Shown here piece after piece: positions 26,817-37,200 of a stretch of 64,000 nucleotides of DNA. Under the pieces are notes generated by a model that was not told the origin of the DNA, did not search any database, and worked only from the letters and a program-made list of their open reading frames with translations. Numbering within the stretch: position 1 is the stretch's first letter; each line of letters starts with the position of its first letter. The stretch comes from CAYWYR01 sp964462685. GTDB taxonomy: Bacteria > Bacteroidota > Ignavibacteria > Kapaibacteriales > UBA2268. The stretch covers positions 18,030 to 82,029 of the forward strand of contig CAYWYR010000015.1 in the NCBI GenBank assembly GCA_964462685.1. Reading direction: 5' to 3'. The translations under genes were made by a program, and so were the position numbers.

Positions 26817-28187
26817 TTATATATCTTTAGCTAATCTGATACCGCTGAATTGCCAGCGCTTATCCGGGCAATAAAAATTTCTATATGTATGCCTGTAATG
26901 GGTATATGGTGTTGCTATACTTCCACCTTTCAGCACCATCTGGCCAGACATAAATTTACCATTATACTCACCGAGAGCTCCTTGATCTCTTTTATATCCA
27001 GGGTATGGCAGATAAGCCGAGCCGGTCCATTCCCATAACCCACCAGCAAAGGGGCTGTTACCATTTTCATCATATCTTTGGCCGATAACATCATTATCCA
27101 ATAAAAAGCCATTTTTCAGACTATCGATATTGGAAGTGGGCTCAAGTTTTCTTGCAGCAGCTTCCCATTCTTGTTCCGTGGGTAATCTTCTGCCAGCCCA
27201 CCTTGCAAAAGCATCTGCCTCATAGTATGAGATATTCATGACAGGTTTGTTCAGGTCAAGTTGATTGAGTCCTGAGAGGTCGTATTCAAGCCATTCTTTC
27301 TTGCCGATATCCCTAGAGTTTCTTTTGGTAGTTGCTGATACTTCGCTATCGGAAACCTGATCTCGGCTATACCAATACAAAGGTCTGTCAATTTCATTTC
27401 TATTTAGCCAATCCCAACCATCTGATAGCCATAAAAGTGGATTTTGATACCCACCATCGTTCATAAAATCAAGATATTCAGAATTAGATACAAGCCTATT
27501 GGCAATACCGTAGGGCTGTAGATAGAATTTATGTGGGGGCTGTTCATTATCGTAGAAAAAGTCATTAGCTCCACTTGAAAAACCAATCTCAACTATACCG
27601 CCATTTATAGATTTATAATCAATCTCACCTGTAGGCTGCACTTTCTTATAATGCGGATCAGAGAGTTTGATATCTGAACTATATGAAGGGAAAAGCGGAT
27701 TCGTACCGAAAATATGCTTGATATCATATATCAATAATTCTTGGTGTTGCTGCTCATGGTTTATGCCTATATTCAGGATCAACTCAGCTTTTTTCTTTTC
27801 CCCATCCGTAAGATCGCCGAATCGGTTTTTCAGAAAGTCCAGAACTGCATCGGTAACATACTTACGATATTCGAGGATTTTTTCCACCGGCGGCCTACTT
27901 AGAGTTCCTCTCATAGACTTGGATACCCTCGGACCGAGGCTGTTATAGTAACTATTGAACAGGTAATGGTACCGATCGTCAGAATTTCGGTATTCCTTAT
28001 CGAATTCACCGAGAACGAATACCTCAAAATACCATGTGGTATGCCCTAGATGCCATTTCGGTGGTGATACGTCATCATTTGTTTGGCATACCATATCCTC
28101 TGGGAGAAGACTTGAGCATAGCTTTTCAGTCAAATCCCTTACGCCGATAAAGTCTATCGAAAATTCTTGTATATTTTTAAAAGCCAT
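26817..28187 (-). CDS. egtB: Ergothioneine biosynthesis protein EgtB
   Basis: 456 aa. A DinB-like N-terminal domain supplies the iron-binding His set: PKWHLGHTTW at 43-52, and NHEQQHQEL at 143-151 (the HxxxHxE motif). The C-terminal FGE-sulfatase-like domain has RLPTEQEWEAAAR, GGLWEWTGSAY, KGGSIATP and RWQFSGIRLAKD. It is a non-haem iron enzyme that uses O2 to join hercynine to a cysteine thiol (gamma-glutamyl-cysteine or cysteine). No egtA, egtC or egtE is seen, so the sulfur donor and lyase step are open. A TATCTTTG element lies just upstream of its start. Confidence 0.95.
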   Translation of the reverse strand: MAFKNIQEFSIDFIGVRDLTEKLCSSLLPEDMVCQTNDDVSPPKWHLGHTTWYFEVFVLGEFDKEYRNSDDRYHYLFNSYYNSLGPRVSKSMRGTLSRPPVEKILEYRKYVTDAVLDFLKNRFGDLTDGEKKKAELILNIGINHEQQHQELLIYDIKHIFGTNPLFPSYSSDIKLSDPHYKKVQPTGEIDYKSINGGIVEIGFSSGANDFFYDNEQPPHKFYLQPYGIANRLVSNSEYLDFMNDGGYQNPLLWLSDGWDWLNRNEIDRPLYWYSRDQVSDSEVSATTKRNSRDIGKKEWLEYDLSGLNQLDLNKPVMNISYYEADAFARWAGRRLPTEQEWEAAARKLEPTSNIDSLKNGFLLDNDVIGQRYDENGNSPFAGGLWEWTGSAYLPYPGYKRDQGALGEYNGKFMSGQMVLKGGSIATPYTHYRHTYRNFYCPDKRWQFSGIRLAKDI

Positions 28188-28191
28188 CAGT

Positions 28192-28199
28192 CAAAGATA
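28192..28199 (-). promoter_or_regulatory. Putative -7 promoter element for egtB-egtD (TATCTTTG)
   Basis: On the minus strand TATCTTTG fits TAnnTTTG and lies only 5 nt before the egtB ATG, implying a very short or leaderless mRNA unless another promoter is used. A -33 element is not evident. Confidence 0.35.
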
Positions 28200-28329
28200 A
28201 CGAATTGCTTTTCCTTATTAGTTAAGATCACGTGAATTTTTCATCACACTATTAGTTGGTATCTTTATATTAGATTAATAAACGGTTGATAATTTAGCGT
28301 TCATAAATAGATACAAATGAAGTTATATC

Positions 28330-28944
28330 ATGAATAATTCAAGAAAATCCCCAAGTAACTATCTGAACCCCCTTATTGATCCCGAATCAATTTCTTTTAT
28401 CAACCCTGTTATAGAGTCCATTGAAACTATTGATAATAATCTGAGTATCAAAGTCCAGAAAAATATGGGTAGCCCTGTTCTTAGATTAGTCATGAGATAC
28501 TTGACAAGATCGGCCGACGGTTATATGTATTTCGTGATGGCGGCACTTATCGCAGCGGTTGATGTAGATCTCGCCCTTCAGCTATCCGCCTTTGCGCTTC
28601 TGGCGTTCGCTATTGAAATACCTGCACAAAAACTTATTAAAAACAGATTCAGAAGAAGTAGGCCGTTTGCTGCTGGTAAGGGTATAAATGGATTTATTGC
28701 ACCGCCGGACATGTATTCCTTCCCCAGCGGGCATACCGCGGGTGCTGTTATAATGACATACTCATTAATCCAAGTTCTAAGTTATGATATGCTTGGTGCT
28801 TTTGGGTTGATTAGTATTGTTATCTGGGCTTTCGGCGTAGGTATATCAAGGATATATCTCGGGATGCACTTTTCCAGCGATGTCTTGGCTGGTGCTTTAC
28901 TTGGCTTGCTTTCTTGCTTCGCAGCCGCCTTATTGCTATTATGA
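28330..28944 (+). CDS. PAP2-family membrane phosphatase
   Basis: 204 aa, about five or six membrane helices. All three PAP2 motifs are present: K104-x6-RP (KNRFRRSRP, 104-112), PSGH at 132-135, and SR-x5... H-x3-D (SRIYLGMHFSSD, 173-184; His180 the nucleophile). The family removes phosphate from lipid phosphates such as undecaprenyl diphosphate or phosphatidic acid at the outer face of the inner membrane. The exact substrate is not readable. It is divergent from egtB and probably has its own promoter. Confidence 0.92.
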   Translation: MNNSRKSPSNYLNPLIDPESISFINPVIESIETIDNNLSIKVQKNMGSPVLRLVMRYLTRSADGYMYFVMAALIAAVDVDLALQLSAFALLAFAIEIPAQKLIKNRFRRSRPFAAGKGINGFIAPPDMYSFPSGHTAGAVIMTYSLIQVLSYDMLGAFGLISIVIWAFGVGISRIYLGMHFSSDVLAGALLGLLSCFAAALLLL

Positions 28945-29089
28945 TAAGGTAAGATTACCGGTCTAAAAATATCCTGTTTGATAGATACGATTGGGAATAA
29001 TACATAGTATTTTACTATATTGTACGTTGTACCTGAATGAACCAATATTTGGCTTATTCCGCATCCTTAACTTACTGTAGCGAAATACT

Positions 29090-32059
29090 ATGTGCCGAAC
29101 TTCCTCCCTTCAACTTATACTTAATGTATTGATCGTTTTTCTACTGAGCAGCGTCGTGCTTTTAGCCGACGAAGATAAACAGAGCTCCCAAGAAAAACCT
29201 GTGGATAATGAGTATTTCAAAAAACTGATGGAATCGGCGCATCCAACACCGAACCCTGGCTACATACCTTACGCAAAAAAGGGATCATATAAACAGACCG
29301 TTGGTTCAGTAGCTATAGAAGGTGAGTATGAACTGCCAAAATTCCTCGATACCACAACAACGAACGACGGCCCTGGAAGCGGTAACCACCAAAACGAATC
29401 TTCTATTGCCGTTAGCCCGATTGACCCTGATTTTCTTATCGGTTCAGCAGTGGATTACAGAGACGGAAGCAGTACATGGATTTATCTATCCTATGATGGC
29501 GGGCTGACTTGGGAAAACCGCAGCCTAGAAAAACCATTTGTTACATGGCGCAGCACAAACGATCCATCGGTGCATTTTGATACAGAAGGTAATGCCTATC
29601 TGATGTACGGTGGTTTTCCTGGTGCCAGTGCTAGCCCCAGTACTGATGGGCAAAACGGTGTATTCATGTCTCGCTCATTTGATAAAGGAGTTACATGGGA
29701 AACCCATCTGCCAGTCATCCTACATGACCAACCGATGACACCTGACTCGACATTTGAGGATAAATATTATATACATATCGATAATTCTCCTGAGTCACCT
29801 TATGAAGGAAACATCTATACACCATGGAAAAGAGTAACACCCCGGGATTCAGCCACTCAAATTGTATTTACGAGGAGTGAAGACAAAGGAGATTCATGGT
29901 CTGAACCTGTGAATATATCAGTTAGAATACCTGGCTCATCAGAGGATACGACATTTGGTCAGAGCTTTCCACTCGTTACCACAGATAGTAAAGGAAATGT
30001 ATATGCAATCTGGAATAACGGTATAGAACACGGTATCGGCTTTAACAGGTCATCAGATGCAGGCCGCACATGGGACGATCAGAGAATTATACACAATTAT
30101 GATATCTTCGGTACAACTACATTACTATCTCAAGGATGGAGGCACACTGTAAAAGGTGTAGTTAGGGCAGAGGCATATCCTGTAATAGAGGTAAACCTTG
30201 CAGAGGGTGAGAGAAAAGATGATATTTACGTAGTATGGGCAGCGGATAATCCACCCAATATCTATTTTTCTAGGTCAGAGGACTTGGGGGATAACTGGAG
30301 CGATCCGATTATCATACACGAAACAGAAGATAATGACCAGTGGTGGCCATGGCTCGGCGTTGATCCAGAATCCGGCGATATTGCTGTAATGTATCTCGAC
30401 AGCCGTAACGATCCCGAGAATATTCTAACTGAATGCTATGTAAGTTATTCGCAGGATGGAGGACGCTCTTGGATAGATAGGAAAGCTTCAAGTGCCCAGT
30501 TCGATGTGAGAAACAACCCTTTTACAGGCCAGTCATTCGCTGGTGACTATTCCGGACTTGATTTCAGGAACGGTATCATATATCCATCTTGGGTGGATAT
30601 GAGAAACGAAGATGATCCGCAAGGCTGGGACAGCGATGTTTACACAGCGATAATGGATACCAGAGCCCCTTCACCGCCTGATAATTTTACAACGACTACG
30701 ATTCCTGCCGAACCCGATAAAGTCCAGCTTTCTTGGGAGCCAGTACTTGAAACCACTTTCGGTAGAATTATAGAACCATCGGCTATCAGATATGAAATAT
30801 ACCGTGATACTGAGCTGGTTAATATACTCCCCTCAGATATAACAGAGCTTACAGATATCACCCCAGAACCTTTTGCAGAGTATGACTATACTATACGTGC
30901 CTTGTATGATGGCAGAACAAGCGCGCCCAGAGAAGAGATTGGTTTTTCAGGTGGGGCAAAAGAACCTTTACCGCCCGTTATAGAAGCTAAGAGCTGGAAT
31001 GCAGAGGAGTATTCAATCACCGTTGATGTACCTAGCCTTCGCCGTGACAGTATAACCCCACTTGTGAACGCAAAAGCAATCGAACTTTATCTGGATGGGG
31101 AACTTTACAGCACTATAGATATCAGCCCTACCGATACAGCAAAATCGGTTGAACTCAGAGGCCCGGTTTTAGAGGATGGTTATTATGAAGCAGAGGCAGT
31201 TATTGTGGCCGACTTCACAGAACTCGGATTCGGCGAACAAAGGTCACCTTTCAGTAACAAAGTTGTTTTTGCAGTAGGTAGTATCGATGAATATTACTTT
31301 GCAGAAGAAAATCCAGACTCACGCTTGGTAATAATAGATTCAGCTTGGAATGTGAATACAACTCATATAACTTCGGCTATGCAAAGCCTATCGATCGGCT
31401 TGCCTGATAGATACACAAGAAATACTAAGGCACAGATACTGATGCCACCTGTCAAAATAGATGATGAACCGAAATACCTTCATTTTAATCAGATACTTCA
31501 GATTGCCAATAACGATAATGCAAGTGTGGAAATTTCAACGGATCTGAGAAACTGGCAGCTCATATCGGAATTTTCCTCATCGGATAAAGAGTCATGGGGT
31601 GATCAGGAAATAACTTCGGAAGACTGGAGATATGAGACTATTAGATTTGATGAGCCATATAGCCCTGGTGATATAGTGTTTATAAGGCTACTTTTCGAAT
31701 CGGACAACTTTCTTGAAAGGGGAGAATGGATAGTTGATAATCTGCAGATCAGCAATTTGCTTTCATCTATAGAAGAAAATGAAGAGAATTCCTCTTTACA
31801 GTACAATGCTTTTTATGACAGAATGTCAGATAATATTATCATTATCAATGATACGGGTATTAATTCCACAGGTAATTTCAGCCTTTACGATATTAAAGGA
31901 TCAATTATTGCAAGAAGTAGAGATATTGCGATACAGTCGAATTCTAATACAGCAGTATTGAAACAAAGCGATTTAAGTAGTTCTACAAGTGGAGTTTATA
32001 TTCTGGTTTGCGAAATTGACAATCAGAACTATACGTTCCAGATAACTTTACTCAAATAA
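29090..32059 (+). CDS. Secreted Asp-box (BNR) propeller protein with T9SS tail
   Basis: 989 aa. Signal peptide (about 1-26). A sialidase-like propeller carries at least six Asp-box motifs: YDGGLTWEN, DKGVTWETH, DKGDSWSEP, DAGRTWDDQ, DLGDNWSDP and DGGRSWIDR. Fibronectin type III-like strands follow (about 525-620, SPPDNFTTTTIP... VQLSWEPV). The C-terminal T9SS sorting domain has SLYDIKGSIIARS and GVYILVCEID and ends TFQITLLK. Asp-boxes are structural; sialidase activity is not implied because I do not see the Arg triad with confidence. It is probably a cell-surface protein exported by T9SS. The next gene starts 25 nt downstream. Confidence 0.87.
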   Translation: MCRTSSLQLILNVLIVFLLSSVVLLADEDKQSSQEKPVDNEYFKKLMESAHPTPNPGYIPYAKKGSYKQTVGSVAIEGEYELPKFLDTTTTNDGPGSGNHQNESSIAVSPIDPDFLIGSAVDYRDGSSTWIYLSYDGGLTWENRSLEKPFVTWRSTNDPSVHFDTEGNAYLMYGGFPGASASPSTDGQNGVFMSRSFDKGVTWETHLPVILHDQPMTPDSTFEDKYYIHIDNSPESPYEGNIYTPWKRVTPRDSATQIVFTRSEDKGDSWSEPVNISVRIPGSSEDTTFGQSFPLVTTDSKGNVYAIWNNGIEHGIGFNRSSDAGRTWDDQRIIHNYDIFGTTTLLSQGWRHTVKGVVRAEAYPVIEVNLAEGERKDDIYVVWAADNPPNIYFSRSEDLGDNWSDPIIIHETEDNDQWWPWLGVDPESGDIAVMYLDSRNDPENILTECYVSYSQDGGRSWIDRKASSAQFDVRNNPFTGQSFAGDYSGLDFRNGIIYPSWVDMRNEDDPQGWDSDVYTAIMDTRAPSPPDNFTTTTIPAEPDKVQLSWEPVLETTFGRIIEPSAIRYEIYRDTELVNILPSDITELTDITPEPFAEYDYTIRALYDGRTSAPREEIGFSGGAKEPLPPVIEAKSWNAEEYSITVDVPSLRRDSITPLVNAKAIELYLDGELYSTIDISPTDTAKSVELRGPVLEDGYYEAEAVIVADFTELGFGEQRSPFSNKVVFAVGSIDEYYFAEENPDSRLVIIDSAWNVNTTHITSAMQSLSIGLPDRYTRNTKAQILMPPVKIDDEPKYLHFNQILQIANNDNASVEISTDLRNWQLISEFSSSDKESWGDQEITSEDWRYETIRFDEPYSPGDIVFIRLLFESDNFLERGEWIVDNLQISNLLSSIEENEENSSLQYNAFYDRMSDNIIIINDTGINSTGNFSLYDIKGSIIARSRDIAIQSNSNTAVLKQSDLSSSTSGVYILVCEIDNQNYTFQITLLK

Positions 32060-32084
32060 TCAAACAGAAAACAAAAAAAAGAAA

Positions 32085-32900
32085 GTGGTTAGCTCACTTG
32101 AAATATCAGCTTTAAGTAATATTGTTGCAGGACAGTTTAGACCTCCTGCTGATAGGCAGGATAATCTAACGAGGCAGGAAGATCGTGCTCAGCCTATTCC
32201 GGATTTCAGCTCCAATGGATCAGGTGGGAATAGAACATCCGATAAATCTGATACCCTAGAATTATCCAGCGCTTATAACAGTCTGCCTAAAGGCAATTCC
32301 GGGACCTCACCGGAAAGCACTGAAAACTTAGCTGTAGCGGGCCAGCAAAATCCCCCTCAAAGTGAATCGACTGGCGAAGAGAAAAAAGCACAGGGCGAGC
32401 TAACAGAAGAAGAGGAAGATGTTGTAAAAGAACTACAGATGAGAGACCGGGAAGTAAGAGCACATGAACAAGCACACGTTTCAGCAGGTGGCGGGCTGAT
32501 AACCGGTGGCCCAACTTATTCATACCAGCAAGGGCCGGACGGTAGGCAATATGCCGTAGGGGGAGAAGTACAAATCGACAATGCCCCAGTTGATGGCGAC
32601 CCCGAAGCTACTATAAGGAAAATGCAGCAGGTAATAAGGGCTGCATTAGCACCAGCCGAACCCTCGGGGCAAGATCAAGCCGTAGCATCAGCAGCCAGGG
32701 CTCAGATAGGCAGAGCAACTGTGGAGAAAATGCAAGCCCCAGAAGAAGATGAAGAAGTCAATGTTCAGCACATAACTTCAAACGCTTCTTCAAGCAATCC
32801 CCGAAACGTCTCTTCTACAGAAAGGAATAATCAGCAAATACGTGATGTGTATGCAGCACAAAACAACCTGATAGAGACCGCATTTTCGGCATACGCCTGA
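32085..32900 (+). CDS. PF12118-type putative metalloprotease (SprA-related family)
   Basis: 271 aa from a GTG start (there is no ATG near). The N-terminal half is low-complexity and polar. The conserved core is VKELQMRDREVRAHEQAHVS followed by GGLITGGPTYSYQQGPDG and YAVGGEVQID. The HEQAH sequence has the HExxH zinc-protease spacing, and the family is described as a putative metalloprotease (CJM1_0395/SprA-related). The name does not mean the T9SS translocon SprA. Function is unproven. No signal peptide is apparent. Confidence 0.75.
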   Translation: MVSSLEISALSNIVAGQFRPPADRQDNLTRQEDRAQPIPDFSSNGSGGNRTSDKSDTLELSSAYNSLPKGNSGTSPESTENLAVAGQQNPPQSESTGEEKKAQGELTEEEEDVVKELQMRDREVRAHEQAHVSAGGGLITGGPTYSYQQGPDGRQYAVGGEVQIDNAPVDGDPEATIRKMQQVIRAALAPAEPSGQDQAVASAARAQIGRATVEKMQAPEEDEEVNVQHITSNASSSNPRNVSSTERNNQQIRDVYAAQNNLIETAFSAYA

Positions 32901-33053
32901 TCTATATATTTTAGTAAAACATAAATATCTGAGTTTTACGTTTACATGCCGACGTTAGCAATATAAATAGTCAAGAAAGAATCCTGATTATATATTTGCC
33001 AGCGAAGCAAGTATGAACTTGCTACTCATCCATCAACCAGTTCGGCAGAAAAT

Positions 33054-34235
33054 ATGCGACGCAAATTAGCTGTTATCCTCGTAGCCATCTTGATATTGGC
33101 TGCATTTATCGGCATATCTTCACTACTTGTGCAAGAAGAAGATAAAACTCAAGACCAACTACCTGAAAGCTCACCCTTTGTAATGACAAAAGTAGTATCA
33201 CTTGGTACAGAGAGTGCTGATATACTTACTTACGGTAGAGTAGTCCCCAACAAAAAACTTATGCTATTTTCCGAAGTGCCAGGGAAGCTGGAAACGGTAG
33301 GTAAAGCTTTCAAAGTGGGGGTTTTCTTTAATGCGGGAGAGCCTATATTAAGAATAGACAGCCGCGAGCTTGAATATCAGCTCAAAACACAGAGAGCGGA
33401 GATGTTATCGCTTCTTACTGGTCTAATGGCTGATATCAAACTCGATTACAGTGAGGACTATTCAGCATATAGCAACTATATCCAGAATTTTGATATAGAC
33501 GGTAACCTGAAATCGTTGCCGGAACCTAGCAATGAGCAGCTAAAGATGTTCCTTTCAGGTAGAGGGGTTTACAGGCTTTTCTACTCGATAAAAAACTCCG
33601 AGGTAAGGCTGGATAAGTATGTTATCACAAGCCCTTACAGCGGAACAATTACAATGGCCGAAGCAGAACCGGGAATGATAGTGGCGCCCGGCCAAAAGTT
33701 AGGCGAACTTTCCTCTACTGGAAGTTATGAAGTCGAAATCGGTATATCAGACGCAGATATGCCTTTTGTTTCCGTTGGCACTCAAGTATCATTTGAGGAT
33801 GAACAGACTGGCCAGAACTGGCAAGGCAGGATAACAAGATTATCCGGTAATGTAGATCAGATGACGCAGACAGTTACCGCATTTGTATCAATCTCAGGCA
33901 GTGATATAAAAGAAGGAATGTATCTAACAGCTACAATCGACGGGCAAGACATTCCAGCGGTGGAAAAAATCGACAGGAACGCGATAGTAGATAACAGATC
34001 TCTATTTGTCATCGAAGACGGAACACTTCAGAAGAAGGAAGTTGAAATAGTTTATAAAGGCGTTGATTTCGCTTATGTAAGAGGGGTTGATAACGGCGAT
34101 ACTATTATCACGCTACCACCTTCCAACATACCGCTTGGCAACAAAGTAGAGCCAATGCCAGCCGGTACTGTCTATGATGAAGCTATTGATGAAACAGTTC
34201 AGGAAGATATACTTATCGAGGAAGGTCTGGAATGA
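33054..34235 (+). CDS. RND efflux periplasmic adaptor (membrane fusion protein)
   Basis: 393 aa. N-terminal membrane anchor (about 5-26). The lipoyl/hairpin part has VVPNKKLMLFSEVPGKLETV and EPILRIDSRELEYQLKTQ; the second lipoyl half has ITSPYSGTITMAEAEPGMIV and GQKLGELSSTGSYEVEIGIS. A beta-barrel and membrane-proximal domain follow. It bridges the RND pump and TolC-type duct encoded next. Its stop overlaps the pump's ATG by 4 nt. The hairpin is shorter than in AcrA. Confidence 0.9.
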   Translation: MRRKLAVILVAILILAAFIGISSLLVQEEDKTQDQLPESSPFVMTKVVSLGTESADILTYGRVVPNKKLMLFSEVPGKLETVGKAFKVGVFFNAGEPILRIDSRELEYQLKTQRAEMLSLLTGLMADIKLDYSEDYSAYSNYIQNFDIDGNLKSLPEPSNEQLKMFLSGRGVYRLFYSIKNSEVRLDKYVITSPYSGTITMAEAEPGMIVAPGQKLGELSSTGSYEVEIGISDADMPFVSVGTQVSFEDEQTGQNWQGRITRLSGNVDQMTQTVTAFVSISGSDIKEGMYLTATIDGQDIPAVEKIDRNAIVDNRSLFVIEDGTLQKKEVEIVYKGVDFAYVRGVDNGDTIITLPPSNIPLGNKVEPMPAGTVYDEAIDETVQEDILIEEGLE

Positions 34236-37200
34236 GAGGATTCGTAAAGTTTTTCATAAAGTACCCAATCTGGACTAATGTAATCAAAATCCTTGTGATG
34301 GGGGCGGGCATACTGGCACTCGCCAATATGCGCTCATCACTCTTCCCAGAGCGTGAATCCAAGAATATAAATATCTCTGTTGTTTACCCTGGCGCATCAC
34401 CGGAGGAGATCGAGAAAGGTGTAATCCAAAAAATCGAGGACAACTTAAAAAGTGTACTTGGGCTAGATAGATACCAATCCGTGTCTCAGGAGAATGCAGG
34501 TTCGGTTTCAATTGAGGTATTAGAGGGTTATGATACAGATGAAGTACTTCAGGATGTTAAAAACGCTGTGGAGAGAATAGTTTCTTTCCCAGTCGGTATG
34601 GAGCCACCTGTAGTATCAAAGCGGCCGGTACAGGAAATCGCTATGGCCCTGTCATTTAGAACTATTGGCGGGGAACCAGAGCTATCATCACTAAAATCGA
34701 TCACTAAAATAGTAGAAAACGATCTGCGGGGTATCAAAGGTATCTCACAGGTAACAATAAGCGGTTTCCCCGATGAGGAAATCACGATAGAGCTGAATGA
34801 ATCAGTAATGCAATCCTACGGAATCACTTTTACTGAAGTAACTAACGCTCTTCGTGGGGCTAATCTCGATCTTACCTCCGGTACTATAAAAGGCGATAGA
34901 GAGGAATTTCTTATACGCCTGCGATCAAAGCAGTATTATGGCAGACTCCTAGAAAATACCGTCGTCAGAGCATTCCCCGACGGGCGGACAGTAAGGGTCA
35001 GCGACATAGCAGATGTCAAAGAAGGCTTTGGGGATGACCCGCAACGTACTTATCTTAATGATACACTTACCGCAAGTGTTACCGTTTATAAGCTTCTCGG
35101 CGAAGATATAATCCAGATAACCGATGACGTAAGAGCTTATGTTGAGGACTTCAACCAACGATATGACAATACTCAAGCAGTAATTGTAGCCGATGTATCC
35201 GAAACCCTAAGGGACAGGATAAATATGCTTGTAGAAAACGGGCTCTTCGGGGTATTGCTGGTAGTGATTTCCCTGGCGATATTCCTGAACTGGCGGCTTT
35301 CGATCTGGGTAGCACTATCGATACCGTTCTGTTTTCTCGGCATGTTCTTTGTAGCATATATATCAGGTATTACTATCAATGTAATATCGCTTTTCGGTGC
35401 GATAGTCGTCGTCGGGATAATTGTCGATGACGGTATAGTTATAGCCGAACAGATATATCAGAATTATGAAAAAGGGATGAAACCTTATGAAGCGGCTATA
35501 CAGGGCACGCTTCAGGTTCTGCCTTCAGTATTCTATGCGATACTAACGACGATAGTGATGTTCATGCCTTTCTTCTTTTTCGAGACGCCTGGGCCTAGAA
35601 TCTCTGATATGTCCTTCGTTGTGATATTCGCACTTGTTTTCTCTTTGCTTGAGGTATTGTTTATACTTCCTACACACCTTGCACACAGTAAGGCTATGAC
35701 TAAAGAAGGTAAATCTTCCAAATGGATGGAAACGGTAAACAACGCCATCTTAGCTCCCCGTGATAAGTTTTTTGCACCTGCACTCAAATGGTCTATAAAG
35801 GGATGGAACAAACTTATACCTATATCAGTTTTTTTTGGCTTTATCATTTTGACATTAGCTGGACTTGCTGGAGGCACAATAAGGACTACTTTCTTCCCAC
35901 AGATAGATGTTGACAATGTTGTTTTCGTAGTTGAAATGCCTTCAGGAACAAGAGAAAACATAACCGAACAAGCCTTAGAGAAAATCCAGAACTCCATACT
36001 GGAAGTAGCCCAGGATATCAAAGAAGATGAAGGCTATTATATTCTCGAGCGGGTAGTTACCAATCTCGGGGTAAAGCCGATCAACTTCAATTTTACCGCG
36101 GAAGCTGGCGGTGGGAATATGGGTAATATTGACGCCAGACTCGTATCTGGTGATATCAGAACTGTATCAGCACTGGAATTCGCATCTCGCGTTAGAGAAA
36201 AAACCGGACCTATCTACGGGGCTGAAAAGGTTGAGTACGGATCGTCCTCTTTCTTCGGTAAGCCAATATCGATAACACTGGTATCAACGAACCTTGAGGA
36301 GCTGAAAGCGGTAAAAAGTGAGCTGAAAACAGCCCTTATATCTGACCCAAGGCTTAAAGGGGTCGGGGATAATGACCCACAAGGGCTTAGAGAAGTCAAT
36401 ATCAAGCTAAAACCGCAAGCTTATCTATTAGGCTTGAGCGAAGCATCGATAGCGCAACAGATACGCCAGGCATTTTTCGGCGATGAAGTGCAGAGACTTC
36501 AGAGAATGGACGAAGAAATCAAGGTATGGGTAAAGTATGAAGATACCGACCGCCGCTCTCTTAGCAATCTCGATAATATGAGAATACGAACACCCGACGG
36601 TGGTAACTATCTGCTCAGGGAGCTTGTAGATTACAATATCGAGCGCGGATCTGTAAAAATCAATCACATCGACGGTAAAAGAGAAATTACTATTGATGCC
36701 GAGCTTCAAGATCCTGATTCTGAAGTTCCGAAAATCGTCGCAGGCATACAGGAGAACATTCTCATGCCGCTGCTTGCCAACTATCCATCGGTGGAAACAG
36801 TTGATTCCGGACAGCAACGGCAGTTCAATAAATTCCAGCAGAACGCCGTAGCATTCCCAGTTGCTCTTGTTCTTATGTATTTTATTGTCACACTTTCTTT
36901 CAGATCGTTCGCCCAGACTCTTTTAATATTTACTTTATTGCCAATAGGAATATTCGGCGCTATGTGGGGTCATGTTATCCAAGGTAAGATAGTATCGATA
37001 ATGTCGCTGTATGGGATGATAGCATTAATAGGTATCATAGTCAATGACTCGATCGTGCTTGTCAATCAATTCAACGCTAACCTGCGCGGTGGCAGATCAT
37101 TTTGGGATGCTGTGGTAGATGCGGGTATTTCACGGTTCAGGCCTATTCTGCTCACCACGCTCACCACAGTTCTCGGCCTTTTCCCTCTTATGGTAGAGAC

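Noticed and set aside
29090..32059. Active sialidase
   Set aside because: Asp-boxes are structural and also occur in non-enzymatic propellers. The catalytic Arg triad and Tyr/Glu pair could not be identified.
35533..36817. Two minus-strand frames of 129 and 162 codons within the RND pump gene
   Set aside because: Antisense shadows of a clear AcrB-type coding sequence.
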